A DNA stretch of 64,000 nucleotides, taken from Tanypteryx hageni (taxonomy: Eukaryota > Arthropoda > Insecta > Odonata > Petaluridae). The stretch covers positions 71,845,533-71,909,532 of the forward strand of contig CM054120.1 in the NCBI GenBank assembly GCA_028673005.1, written 5' to 3'. Below the pieces are notes generated by a model. It was not told the DNA's origin. It ran no database searches and worked only from the letters and a program-made list of their open reading frames with translations. Position 1 is the first letter of the stretch. Each line of letters begins with the position of its first letter. Shown here piece by piece: positions 1 to 10,920 of this stretch. The position numbers and the translations under genes are program-made.

Positions 1-102
1 TTCCCCTGACACACCATGAAGATTTAAAAAATACTATGGGAGAAAGTTCTAATGTAAGTGATAGTGAACCTTTAATGCATGCTGGGGGTGGTTCTGCAGA
101 TT

Positions 103-894
103 TAAGATGCATGCTAAGCTACACAATGTCAAAGTGACAGATGAAGCTGCAAGTGCAGATGTTGATGCAGCAAATGAATTTCCTTGGGCTCTAGTTAAAA
201 TTATCAAATAAGCAGAATACTGTGCCCGTCAGGTTTTCAACATCAACGAGACAGGCATCTTTTGGAATAAAATGCCAGCACGCACTTACATTTTGACCCA
301 GGAGAAGAGCATTCCTGGGTTTAAGGCTGCCAAGGACCATCTTACTCTGTTGTTAGGTGGTAATGCAGCTGGGGATTTTAAACTAAACCCTCTCATAGTG
401 TACCAGCGCTTGCTGGAACAAAGTGAAGGAATCTACCTTGAATGGTGCATGGAGGAATCTCTGTTTTCAATTTGTTACTGGTAATGATAGTTTTGAAGAG
501 ACAACAGAGAATATAAGTAAAGAAATTTAAAAAATGGGGAGTAAACTTGATCTAAAGATGGATGCTGCTGATCTCACTGAATTATTGGAATCTCATGCAA
601 AGGAGCTTTCCACTGAAGATTTGATTGAGATACAGGAGCAAATGACAGCAGACCAAGATAATTTTGATACCGGTGAAACCCCCACCTCACTGACTGAACA
701 TCAAAAATTTAGGCGAGATCTTCAAGAAGCTAGAAGATATGATAGCTGACATAGAAGAGGGTGACCCTGATGTTGAAAGAAGTTCTTTTGTTGTTAAATC
801 TATGTAATGACACAGCGTGTTACAAGGTGCTGTACGATGAAAAACAGAAGGCCTCTCTTCAGCTTCCTTTGGACAAGTTCTTCAAAAAACTTTA
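103..894 (+). pseudogene. TIGD1/Tigger-like (pogo superfamily) transposase, internally deleted
   Basis: Decayed DDE transposase of the Tigger/pogo group, which moves DNA transposons by cut and paste. The reading begins near an EAASADVDAANEF stretch, is broken by a TAA near position 209, and continues through KMPARTYI, PGFKAAKDHLTLLLGG and NAAGDFKLNPL, all hallmark TIGD1 segments. The first catalytic Asp, normally in a VDET-like motif, reads as Asn (NINETG). After about position 415 roughly 200 residues are missing, including the other two catalytic acids. The C-terminal part then resumes (DAADLTELLESHAKELS, EDLIEIQEQ) and ends in LPLDKFFKKL before a stop near 892. Stops at 482 and near 528 also break it. 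No terminal inverted repeats were found. The family call is from motif recognition and is firm; function is lost. Confidence 0.88.
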
Positions 895-2640
895 AATTAA
901 TCCTAAAACTCATTCACCAACACAAAAATCGCCACCTAAGTCACCTTTAAACTATTCATCTAAATCAATTTTAAAATTATCTGATAACAGCCTCTTTTCC
1001 AATGACCAATAACTCTTCTTCTACTCCATAATAATGCTTTAAACACCTTTAGCAAATGGGAAAGATAATTTCAGGTTAGAAATATTTTTTAAATTGTTAT
1101 TTTAAAGTTTTATATTAATTTGTTTTAATAGATTGTATGTATGTTTAAATTTAATGTGAGTTAATTTATAAATAGAATGGTGCAATATTCTAACTTGATT
1201 TTGAATGAAAAAATGTGCTTTTCCATTTTGGGAACACATCTCCATTTATTACATTAATTTATATGGAAAATTACCATCTGTTTAACATCCAGGTTTTCAA
1301 GAATGTAACCTGTACATTAGGTGGATGCTGCCTATGTATACTTTAAATAACTGATTTTGTATGATCAAATAAAATTAGATAATTTATAGTGTATATGAAA
1401 GTTTTTAGGATTGACTTGAGTCATCGCTTTCCTTTCAATCTGACATTTTACCGTAACCTGGTTTAATTTCTAAATCCAGAAGATGAAAAAAAATTTGTTA
1501 ACTAAATTCTGTGTATTTCATCTTTCTTAAACATTTGCCAAGCACCTGAGAGATTTTTAAAATTTTTACACTTCAAAGAAATAACAATAAAATTTACCTT
1601 CGTAATTATTACTTTTAATGCAATCATGTAATTAAGTAAGTACTAATTCTAGCATGAAAATTAGAAATAGTCACATTTTCTCCTGATCGGATACACCATG
1701 AAGATTATTAATAATTTTAAAAGAATATGCACAAAATGAAACCCATAAATGTCAAAAATATGTTGTTGTTCAATGACATGATACCTGTTGAAGAGATCAT
1801 ATCATCTAGTCAGTGAATAAGATATAATGACAACATTTTAAATAACTGTGGTGTCTCATTAATAATTGATTTATTATTAATCAGTGAATTGAATACTTAT
1901 CAGTAAGAAGATGTAGGATTTCAAAATATTAGGTGTCATATCAAGTTACATTAGTTTACATCTATGAGACAGTAGAGAATTTGAAATTAATAAGATCTAT
2001 ATAATATGCATGTCAGTAAATTTCTTCAACACCATTTAACTGGGTACATGACTAAACCTACAACCAATAGAAATATCTTTAATTTAAAAAATCTACTGCA
2101 TAACTTCTCTCAATGAATTTCTATACAAATCCTACTAGAAATTTATAAGTACTTCGATATTTTTGCCTTTATCTCAGGCTACTTCATTAATTTTGCAATT
2201 TATATGCTCTATATGAACTCTTTGTATCAACCACAAAAGGATAAAGTATGCATGAGGTTGTAAAAAGTGTCAAACCGGAGATGCAATGGAACTTACCATT
2301 AGGTGCATTGTCCAGGACAAACATCTATCATATAAACTGACTGGTTTCATTCAAGGCATGTAGCATAATGTTGACTTTTAAATTTGTTATTATCAAAAAC
2401 TCAGGCTTACAAGCTTTAGTGCCAGATTATATTATAAAAGGAGTGCCGCACCTTCACACACAAAGGGATACATGGACTTCTGCAAAGACATTTACAGTAC
2501 AGATTGTACAAATATACCATAAATATTTAAAGAGGATTATTGACAAGATGGTTTATTAAAAGGGGTTCATAAAGAGATAAATGTAAGATTGGTGTATTAG
2601 ATATCTGTCAACACAGCATTATATGATGAATTACTTGTGA
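895..2640. other. AT-rich region without a recognisable gene
   Basis: Strongly AT-rich sequence with many stops in all frames. The 63-codon frame at 2368-2559 (plus) resembles no family I know and has no supporting context. I see no RNA gene or clear repeat here. Confidence 0.6.
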
Positions 2641-2661
2641 TGACATTATAATTGGAATTTA

Positions 2662-3774
2662 TTATGGCCAAGAAAATAATAAAGTGGGATGGAATCTATA
2701 TGGATGGCAATTTATTTGTTGAATACTTATTTTTCCAAACAGTCGTTCAGGGATCACCCAGGCCAGCTGCCAGGGTGTAGCATCCGTGTAGACTTCAAAG
2801 GGTGTTGCAGTTGCGGAGTACTGGCGGTGTTTCTTGAAAACTTCCTGTTCCCAAAACTGTTGCAGGGTGCTGTTGTCTCTTTTATATACATCTGATACCA
2901 AAAACAGGGGAAGAGCTAACACGTGGCATACCCACGAGATGTATCCCGCTATCTTGTGAATATCCAAGGCGCGTATTCTGGGTGCTACTGTAATTGCCGT
3001 ATGCACTTTAACTAGGGCGCCCGGGGTTAACCATAATTCCATTAAAACCGAATCAATAAGTACTCCCAGATATTGTATACGCGTTACGGGGTTTAATTTA
3101 CATTTCCGTCTGTTAAGGGTAATGCCTAAGTCTTCCTCTAAAAATTGCGCAACGTCGTATGCTATTTCTTCTGTTAGATCTTTATCATAAATCAACCAGT
3201 CATCTAAATAGCAGAGCATTTTCACATTAAAGCGCAATTCTATCTCTTTAGTCACAGCCCTTGCCCACCTTTGCATTATCCCCGGGGCTAGGGCATGCCC
3301 CATAGGCAGCCTATTAAAAATAAAGTTCCTTCCTGAAATATATATCCCATATAAGGAGCGATATTGTAGTGCAATGGGTATTTGAAAGAACGCGTCCAAT
3401 AGGTCAATCTTAATCATTTTTGAACCATAAGGAATAAGAAACATAGCTTGGGCTGCGTCCTTTAAGGCAAATCGAGGTTTACTATAATACTGAGTCCACG
3501 GTGACAGGTCGTGAATGATCCGGTAACCCCCGCTAATTTTTGGAATAAGTCTAGCCTGAAACGCACACCGAGCTGGTTCTTCTGATAACACACCTCTATG
3601 TACAAGATTCTCAATAACTTCTAATAAATCAGGGGTATTATTTGACGGAGCATACGCATAGGGGGCATCTGGCGGCTTGGGCAGATACGCACCTTCAGTA
3701 AACAAACTATACACTATATGAAGTAGCTCGTCTTCTGCTGGGGTTGTCAACTTGGCGGCCACTTCCCAGCCGTG
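2662..3774 (-). pseudogene. Retroelement reverse transcriptase with partial RNase H (DIRS-like or Ty3-like)
   Basis: Pol-like frame of a reverse-transcribing element. The RT is well preserved: fingers/palm segment IPKISGGYRIIHDLS, KIDLLDAFFQIPIA, the RLPMGHALAPGIMQRW segment, catalytic box CYLDDWLIYD with both Asp residues, then LGITLNRRKCKL and IQYLGVLID. An RNase H start (EVYTDATPWQLAWV) follows, then the frame ends after about 30 more residues, so RNase H is truncated. The YLDDW box and the downstream layout resemble DIRS-type elements more than Ty3, but no tyrosine recombinase or integrase remains to decide. There is no ATG at the head: the frame runs open from the TGA that ends the Gag-like frame, in the same reading frame. 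Inserted in or abutting the pseudogene at 4321-5110. Confidence 0.85.
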
Positions 3775-4284
3775 TCATGCAGCAACACCTAAAATTCTTG
3801 GCCGTTGGTATAAATAGGCTTTGGCTGGGATAGGCAGTTGTTCCCAGGTAGATGCTAAGTTCAAAAGCAAATTGGCCTCGTGTAAATCTCTCGCTCGAAA
3901 CTTGTTGGCTGTAACAGCCGCTAGTACTAGGGCTGCTAACTGAAGCACTTCCGGGTCCGGTGGTATTTCTGATAGGGTTGGTTCAGATCTTCGAAGGCTC
4001 GTCCATGAGGGCGGCTGAGTCAGGGATGCTGAGGCTGCGGTACTGTTATGCGAGGATCTGGTCTCCAGGAACACAGCCATTTGCTGGGACAATGACTCAA
4101 TCCTCTCCATCGCTTGCTGAAAGCGGGGATCCTCAGAAAATAGGGAAGGCGACTGACTACGTTGTGGTCGAGTCGGTGAGGATGAAGCTGCCATTTGAAT
4201 AGGCGAGATTGGTTTGATCGGGGAGGCTGGAGGCGTTGAAGTGCTGGCTCCTGGCGTGGCTGGCTGTTGGCGTGTACGAACCAT
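3775..4284 (-). CDS. Gag-like protein of the adjacent retroelement
   Basis: A 169-residue frame that starts with ATG and MVRTRQQ, a start style common in LTR-retroelement Gag proteins. Residues 8-60 are rich in Pro, Ser and Thr and probably disordered. A helical segment follows (FQQAMERIESLSQQMAVFLE), then a leucine- and alanine-rich region (LQLAALVLAAVTANKF). I see no CCHC zinc knuckle. It ends at TGA 3775-3777, and the RT frame continues directly after this codon in the same frame, so the pair looks like gag-pol separated by one stop. The assignment is by position and composition; the sequence itself does not match a Gag I can name. Homology to the host pseudogene resumes only about 45 bp upstream of the ATG, so little 5' untranslated sequence is left. 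Confidence 0.6.
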   Translation of the reverse strand: MVRTRQQPATPGASTSTPPASPIKPISPIQMAASSSPTRPQRSQSPSLFSEDPRFQQAMERIESLSQQMAVFLETRSSHNSTAASASLTQPPSWTSLRRSEPTLSEIPPDPEVLQLAALVLAAVTANKFRARDLHEANLLLNLASTWEQLPIPAKAYLYQRPRILGVAA

Positions 4285-4320
4285 AAGATGATGATGGGCG
4301 CACGCTCCGTACCCTCTCCC

Positions 4321-5110
4321 ATTGGTTATCCATCAATTACCATCTGCCCCCATATTTCTGCCAACGTAAATATTCAAAATTTTCTTTTATAAGTTCAATC
4401 ATTCCGGATCAATCATTTTGCCTTGTGAATTAAGATGGCTTCCATAATGCTCATGAGGAAGACAGTTCCTTACTTAAAGATGCCATCCTTCTCTCAACAC
4501 GATTGAAAGAACTCCTGCCAGGTGCATTGGTTGCAATAAAAAGGGCATCCAAATTATACTATAAAAAGTGATTGATTCCAACATCAATTACCTTCTGGTA
4601 TCGCGGATTCTCATCAGGGCAACCATCCACAGTAAAAATTACCTCAGGTTTTACTTCGTTCTGAAACCTTGTGAAAATTTCAAATTCTGGTAACTTAAAA
4701 AGTATTTCAAAGTCAAATAAATGCATGTGAAAATGCTGTTGAAGAAGAGTGCTTACCGGATCTGACAGCTACAAAGGTTGGGCCTGAGTATCCTACCGCA
4801 GTTGGATTGCCATTTTCATTTTTCTTTATTTAAATTCCAACATAAACTGGAGGTATCAACTTATGTCTGGCAGCTACAACCCAATCATGATCTGGTAAAC
4901 TCACTCAATACTAAACATGCATGACCAATGGGGATTGCTCCTTTGCTGCTGTTAAGCCAAGTGGCACTCTAGCCTTATCATCTTGGCTCAAGAAGCATAC
5001 TTCATTTGGTTGAAGAATTGAAGCAATTTCTTCCAAATGATTAATAGTTGCTCTGCAAAATTGCCCATCAAAATGTTGGAAGTGGGTATCATTTTGAGCT
5101 CTCATGAGTT
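4321..5110 (-). pseudogene. Multicopy DDE-like gene, probable transposase, decayed
   Basis: Reverse-strand coding remnant with several stops and at least two frame changes. Recognisable blocks in order: CFLSQDDKARVPLGL, QSPLVMHV, VSLPDHDWVVAARHKLIP, NPTAVGYSGPTFVAVRSG, LPEFEIFTRFQNEVKP, VDGCPDENPRYQKVI, LPHEHYGSHLNSQGK and TLAEIWGQMVIDG. I recall these blocks from hypothetical proteins present in many copies in invertebrate genomes, with conserved Asp residues suggesting a DDE nuclease fold; I cannot give a superfamily name. Homology stops near 4325, where the Gag/RT element begins, which suggests the element interrupted it. I could not find the rest of the gene beyond 2660. Confidence 0.6.
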
Positions 5111-5199
5111 CACGAGTAATACAGAGAATAAATAAAAATTATTGAATTTGTCGGTTCAAGAAAATTAAGGAAATAAAAAATAAAGCACAAGATCTTGGC

Positions 5200-5345
5200 A
5201 AAATGTTTTACTTATTTGTGACATCACATTGTTTTACATATACACCTCCCCCCTTGTCACATATTCCCAGACCCCCTCCCTCCCCCTTAAGCATGACATC
5301 ATTTAAGGATGGCCCCTACGATGACTGGCCTCGATTTTTGGCAGG
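5200..5345 (-). repeat. G-rich interspersed repeat fragment
   Basis: On the minus strand this reads as a GGGGCCATCC block, a purine run (GGGGGAGGGAGGGGGTC), then ATGTGACAAGGGGGG and GATGTCACAAAT. I recall near-identical blocks dispersed in many invertebrate genomes, usually within transposable elements. It stands out sharply from the AT-rich flanks. No coding capacity. Confidence 0.4.
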
Positions 5346-7640
5346 CCTAATATCGGCATCAATATATTGTATATTCTAAATAGGATAGATTTGTCAATTA
5401 CATATCAAAATAAGTAGAAATCTAAGGTTAATCACAACTATTAAGGCTAGTTGCCTAGCTTCCTCCATTCCATCAAAAATAATAACTAAATAACTTAATC
5501 AATGTTGGTGAGAACTCATCGCATGTTAAAACAATCAAGGTTAGAAAACCATACCGCAATAATGACGCACATTAAGATTCATAAAAGTCTGTTGTGCATT
5601 ACGAATATTCAATACTAGTTTCTTCATATTCCGATCCTTTTTCAGCTCTCGGTTGATAAGAAATAGGGATGAAAGTATAATTTATTTTTTCCTATGCATC
5701 TCCATCATAACATCCCCATTAAATAACTGATTAGTATAAATTATGATGCAATTTAAATTAGTCTATGTTTTCGAATTGCCTATATTTCATGTGTGTGAAG
5801 TTATTATGTATGCTGGAAATTCTATCTAACACAATTTAAGTCTATCCAATAAAGAACTTATAAATCAAAATGATACATTACAACAAATGATCAAAAAATA
5901 CTAATGATCACAAAGATCAAAGTGGCTGACATAAATAATTACCATAAATATTTAACATTGCAATGACAAAAACTAAAGGTGTGACCGAGTATTGCAATCA
6001 AATATAAACATTAATCAGATCAATTACATTTGTCAATACAGCCTGTATCACAAATAACTCAAAATTCACATTCAAAACATTGTCGCAAATAATAAACCGA
6101 CTACAATGCTCAATAATGCTAATATTATCGATACATCACTAGTATAGTACATCCAATACAGGTAGCCTGCGCAATAAACCAAATCGGACTCATAAAACAT
6201 TTAACAGACAATAAAAACACTTTTCATGAATTTCTTCAAGATGTTTATGCAAATTAATTGGATAAGAATAACCACTTTTCAAAAGAAGAATGATTAATAT
6301 TTTACAAAAAACCAATGTAAACAGTTGCAAAACATTTCAGAAAACATTTTTATCCATCAGTATCTCATTAAAATATTCTAAAATATGGCATTCCTTGAAA
6401 TGACCTTTAACATAAAATGAAATGCAACTATAAACATGTTGAAATACCAAAAGAGCAGGAAAAACTAATCCTTTGATAACTAACGTCGGTAGTACAATTT
6501 AAAGTGTCTTAATAAAACGATAACACCTCACAAAAAAAGATTTGGCCAATTATAGTAACATCAACAAAAACCAAACCGAATGCACAAAATGATAAACGTA
6601 ATGTCGAAAATTATCAAATGGCATTAAATTTATCAATAAAAAAGATCTTAAATATATTCAACAATCAACAGAGAGGGAAAAACCATTGCTTCATTACTAA
6701 CATTGGTAGTACATTAAAAACCGCATCTCAATAAGATCATACCTTCTAAAAAATCAGGCTTGGGGAACTTGAACATCATCAAAATACAAACAAGGAGCAC
6801 CAAACAAGTATAACTGCGCTGAAATTTAAGTTTTACGTTTAAGTTATGTATTAACAGTTACTAATAGTTCAATATGAGTCTACAATAAAATACCAACGCA
6901 TACAATTGCATCACTTAAATAAGAACAATGTACCAATCCTTAAAAAGGTGTTCAGCATGAAATCAAATGCATAAAACGATAACTGTTATATCAAAATTTT
7001 ACAAATGGTATAAAAAATGTACCATAATTATTACCATGATGAACTACCAACAGACCACGGCCAATCAATCCTTGATAACTAACATCGGAAATACAAACAC
7101 ACCTTATCACAAAAAAATTGGACAACTTAAATATCAGAATCTAATTAAAGGATTCCAAACAACACTAACTGCTCTGAACTGGTACATTTTATACATAAAT
7201 TAATTCTTAACTAGATTTTCTTCGCCAATGTGACTGTTATCACGTCACAAATCCGCCAACTTTTCCAATGATTAGGTGAAGAGAACTCAATCATCGTAAA
7301 TATGATTCAGACATAGAAGAAGAACTGCTACTATGTTGTCAAAACATGGTTAAACAGTATTTTCTTTCATATTGTGGAAATAATTTTAACGTCTACCAAA
7401 TGGTACGCCAAGGCTTCAAAATTCGAATCGAAAATTAAATTTCTCGAAAAAGAATCGAGCGGTCAAACTGAATCGAATAGTAGTCGATAGTCATGGCCAA
7501 GCGGCCAAGCCGAATTTGAAGTGATCATGTGATCATGTTGAGGAGTTGTAACGGTTCAACTATGTAACTGCGTAACTGAAAGTTTATCCGCCATTACGGG
7601 AAATCTTGGGAAAGTGTTAATTTTTAGTACAGGTAAGGAT
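5346..7640. other. AT-rich region without a recognisable gene
   Basis: Long AT-rich stretch dense in stops. The 78-codon frame at 6967-7203 (plus) has a composition expected of random AT-rich DNA. Short phrases such as ACTAACATCGG/ACTAACATTGG recur loosely, which hints at old internal duplication, but I cannot delimit a unit. Confidence 0.55.
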
Positions 7641-7770
7641 GTTTTGACTATAGAGGAGTATATGAATGAATGTTTAACAACTTCATATATGCTGGTGATA
7701 CATGTGACTCTCTGTGTGCGTTAATTCAGTTATTTTCTGTACGTTGCAACGTTTCCACTAGCTTGCAAAA

Positions 7771-7896
7771 ATGAATCAAGCAGAGAAGATAGTGCATTCA
7801 CGTAAGTGCTACGCACTAAACTGCAAACATACGAGGGGAACGAGCGGAGATCTAAAGTTGAAATTACATTCGTTTCCTCGCACGGAATCTACTTAA
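7771..7896 (+). CDS. Possible THAP zinc-finger first exon
   Basis: From the ATG at 7771 the frame reads 41 codons to TAA. It contains CYALNC followed by LHSFPR, the Cys-x3-Cys and Phe-Pro signature that opens a THAP C2CH DNA-binding domain. The remaining Cys and His should lie about 40 residues on and are not in this frame, so an intron or truncation must follow. A candidate second part with the pattern W...R...HVREHF sits at 8450-8600 (plus), but its expected Cys is Arg. THAP domains occur in host regulators and in P-element-type transposases; nothing here decides between them. A short dead copy is quite possible. Confidence 0.4.
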   Translation: MNQAEKIVHSRKCYALNCKHTRGTSGDLKLKLHSFPRTEST

Positions 7897-7949
7897 GTAC
7901 TGTTAGCTATATTTGTAAAAATATTTTTGAAAGTCGACAGAATTATATG

Positions 7950-8045
7950 CAGTAATACCTCGATATACGAAGTAGAAGCGCTCCGTGAGTTGATTTTCGA
8001 GTATTGAAACAATATATCGATTTTTATGTGGTGAAATTAATTTAA
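7950..8045 (+). repeat. Tigger/mariner-type terminal repeat-like sequence
   Basis: CAGTAATACCTCGATATACG followed by an ATATCGA-rich stretch matches the style of the terminal inverted repeats of Tigger-like transposons (AATACCTCG-type ends). A loosely related ATATCTCGAATATTAATG segment occurs near 8440, but I cannot show a matching inverted end, so this may be one end of a small non-autonomous copy. Confidence 0.35.
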
Positions 8046-8449
8046 AATATCCTACGCCTGTTGTTTACAATACTTCCCAAAACAGGAAGTAGACGTCGAA
8101 GAAGTCAATGCCCACAGCGACGTCCTTAGTTTTTTCATATTCATTATTTATTTTTCATTTAAAAGGAAGAAATATTACTCTTAGGGCGAATAAAATATTT
8201 TTTGAAAATTAGAAAAAATCGATAATTTAAAAAAATTGGCATTCAGAAAGGCATGCAAAGGACTGCCATTTTGAAGTCGGAACCGTTCATGTTCGAATCA
8301 AGCGATTCTTATGTAATTTGGTCGTTGAGAAGTAAATCATTCAGGCGTGGAGTTGATGCTTTGGAATGTTATTTTAGTGATTAACTTATTTAAATGCATA
8401 TATCGATTTTGCTAGATTTATCTCGATGTTCAACCTCTCATATCTCGAA

Positions 8450-8602
8450 TATTAATGCTCCTAAGGTGACCTATGTGGAACCTAAGATGCTACCCTCTGC
8501 CCAGCAGAAGTACGAGCTGTGCAGAAGAGGATGGAGTGGCATGGTTTCGCCAAGGCTACGTCATGTACGTGAACACTTTGTCGAGCAATGGCATAGGAGA
8601 TG
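8450..8602 (+). other. Weak coding-like stretch, possibly second half of a THAP domain
   Basis: Open frame ending in RLRHVREHFVEQWHRR and a stop. The REHF phrase is reminiscent of the Cys-x2-His-Phe end of THAP domains, but the Cys is replaced by Arg. It lies about 550 bp downstream of the candidate first exon. Without a clean splice pair this is only a suggestion. Confidence 0.2.
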
Positions 8603-8609
8603 ATACAAC

Positions 8610-9945
8610 GCAGAAATGAGTAAATTGTATGCTCTAAGTTAATGCAATTATTTTTACTTTACTGAAAAATGTTTATCTGATTATAAGATAAGATATTTTC
8701 CTATTTTTTCCTCTGAATAATAAGTATTAATATATAAATGAATTTTTATAAATAACTTTTATACAGAAAATGCTTTTATATGCTCTAACTTAATTTTATT
8801 TACATTAACTTGGGTTAAGTTGTTTCCAGTATTTAAATTGAAGTTGTTTGAAGCACTTATGTATTCACTAGTGGTACCCGCAAAATCTTTTATGATGTCA
8901 GTCAGGAATCGGAATGTTTAGAAGTTGTCTTAGAGAGGAAAATACAATTAATTCCACCATAATGTGGTTATTTAAAAAAGAAACAAAATCTCACTGCACT
9001 AAATGAGATATTGATGCTTACCACGAGGAAGTGAGGGTTCGCTCAGGAAATCTGCATACGTATACTAGACACTCGACATACTGAAACGAGATAGATAGAG
9101 GGGGGGATAAGAAAGGGAAATGTTTCGATCCAAGAGTGAAATGAAACATTGCATCCATATCTAGCTTCTTACCAATACAAGTGCTACCGCCACCTGTTTT
9201 ACGACTTTTGGGTGCCATGTACTATTTTCGTAATTTATTTCTTCTTAGATGTCATTTTGATTCTTTTTTGCTTACATTTAAAGTAGATAGTTTTCTTCCA
9301 GTTTAATACACTTCTCACATTATAATGGAAATACAGAAATCCATTTACTTATTTTTTACCCCGATGTAAGCTGAGTGGCGATTTCTGAGATGGTAAAAAG
9401 GTCGGCTAACAATTGGTTAAATACCGTACATTCATTAAATATTGAAGCAAATATTAAATAAATAGAATATCTCCTTAACAATATGTTCTATTGAAAAATG
9501 ATTCAAACAAAAGTTATAGAGACTAACATTGTCTATGAAGTTTATAAAAAACATTTATATTTATGAAGATTTAAAAGAGTTACACTCCTTTTGGATCCAT
9601 CAACCATGTGGACAAATAATGGTGAAGTACTAACTATGACATCTCGGAATTGGAAATATACTGAAGGCATTTCAGTTCAGATAGGATTGTCGGCTTTATA
9701 TCACCTAACCCCGGCTGCCTGAAGGCAAAAGAGATCTTTCCTAAAAACTCCTTCAACTTGTCGTTTACTTTTTCTGTTATATTTTTCATAGTTTCCAGTA
9801 AAAATCCTATCCATTGCTGTCTCTCGGTTAATTTAGAGCTTATATATTGGAGATTTGTGTTCAATAATGCATCCTCATGCTTACTTTGATCAGTCAAACC
9901 TGACATATTGAATATTTTACCATTGTAGCTTTCAAATCTATCCAT
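8610..9945. other. AT-rich region without an assigned gene
   Basis: Mostly stop-dense. A 107-codon minus-strand frame (9634-9957) with a helical, Lys/Glu-rich middle matches nothing I know. The minus-strand frame at 9018-9218 begins MAPKSRKTGGG, vaguely like a Tigger N-terminus, but loses all similarity after 20 residues. Confidence 0.5.
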
Positions 9946-9949
9946 CTTT

Positions 9950-10260
9950 TTGTACATCTACATCATACCCTGCAAGTCACCTTCTTGGTGGATGGCAGAG
10001 GGTGCAGTGCACCAAAGGTCCCTAGTTTTCCTATGTTATCTTTTCCTATTATGTTCTCTTATCGTCCTAGGGAGAAATGATCCCTTATATCGCTCCATCC
10101 TTCAATCAATCTTGCGAATCTTATCCTCGTTGTCCTGCCTTCTGAGGTATGTTGGGCTTCTGATAAGACCTACTACCTCATTCGTTAGTCCCTCCAACAT
10201 ATTTTTTCATCAGTTTAATTCTAGCCTGCAGTGTATATTCCTGTAACGATGTGCAATTCA
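9950..10260 (-). repeat. LINE 3'-end fragment with GATGTA tail
   Basis: The plus strand shows CTACATCTACATCATACCCT, then a block with CTTCTTGGTGGATGGCAGAG. I recall this arrangement as the complement of the 3' end of a LINE family abundant in arthropods, where the element ends in GATGTA repeats. The element would therefore lie on the minus strand with its tail at 9950. The remainder is too diverged to read protein. Confidence 0.45.
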
Positions 10261-10629
10261 GATTTTCTATTAATGATGTTATGCTTTGTTTACAGTATAC
10301 CTCCTACTTATGACTACTCAACTTACGACCTATCATTCATACATCCTCTCTCAAAGTAAATAAGATCCACACATCCAAACTGATATATACGACCACCTAT
10401 AGGCCAACTTACACCGAAAGCTAAGCCACGCAAGCAAGCTTTCCACGCGATGTGTCTTTGAATCATCACAGTAGATTTCCCGATGTAGCCTCACACCGAA
10501 CGTGAGCCATATAGCATGTATTGGACGTGGCTGACTGTATATCACCGACGATCGCCGGGTAGGCAATTTCTCTTCACATAGCTGAGTTGCTCAGTTTGGA
10601 TTGCTGTTCTATCATTGCCTTACCCTCTC

Positions 10630-10920
10630 CGCCAAAGAAACAAGTTAGTGGTCTCACAACATCACGTGCTCTTATAGTGGCACGTGGTCTCATAGCGTCA
10701 TAGCATGGCCGATATAGGGAATGTGCGGTCTAAGCTGACTGAATCTCGAGACCGTGCAAACTCAGCTGTTCCGTCCTTCGGAAGGGACGTTAAGCCGTTG
10801 GCCTCCTTGGTGTTCTTGGTTAAGAGTATGCTAATGTCGGCAATGGGTTTCTCTTCTCCCTTGCTGTCCAGCTATTCATTGCACTACCTCTTAGATACCC
10901 ATTGTGTGTAGGCAAGAGGT
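10630..10920 (+). repeat. Retroelement 3' UTR-like fragment with TTCGG hairpin
   Basis: Contains CCGTCCTTCGGAAGGGACG, a short hairpin, followed by TTAAGCCGTTGG. This phrase is typical, in my recollection, of 3' untranslated ends of arthropod non-LTR elements, where the hairpin is recognised by the reverse transcriptase. GC content is higher than in the flanks. No adjoining coding sequence remains, so the parent clade is unknown. Confidence 0.35.

Noticed and set aside
1681..1715. Similarity between ACACCATGAAGATTT at position 10 and TACACCATGAAGATTA at 1690
   Set aside because: Only about 15 bases match in AT-rich DNA; I saw no extension on either side.
2368..2559. Possible continuation of the DDE-like pseudogene beyond the retroelement
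   Set aside because: The open frame is on the opposite strand and no conserved block could be matched.
2689..2895. Plus-strand 68-codon frame
   Set aside because: Complement of the RNase H/RT region of the retroelement.
9018..9218. Minus-strand frame opening MAPKSRKTGGG as a Tigger N-terminus
   Set aside because: Resemblance ends after about 20 residues and no downstream transposase sequence follows.
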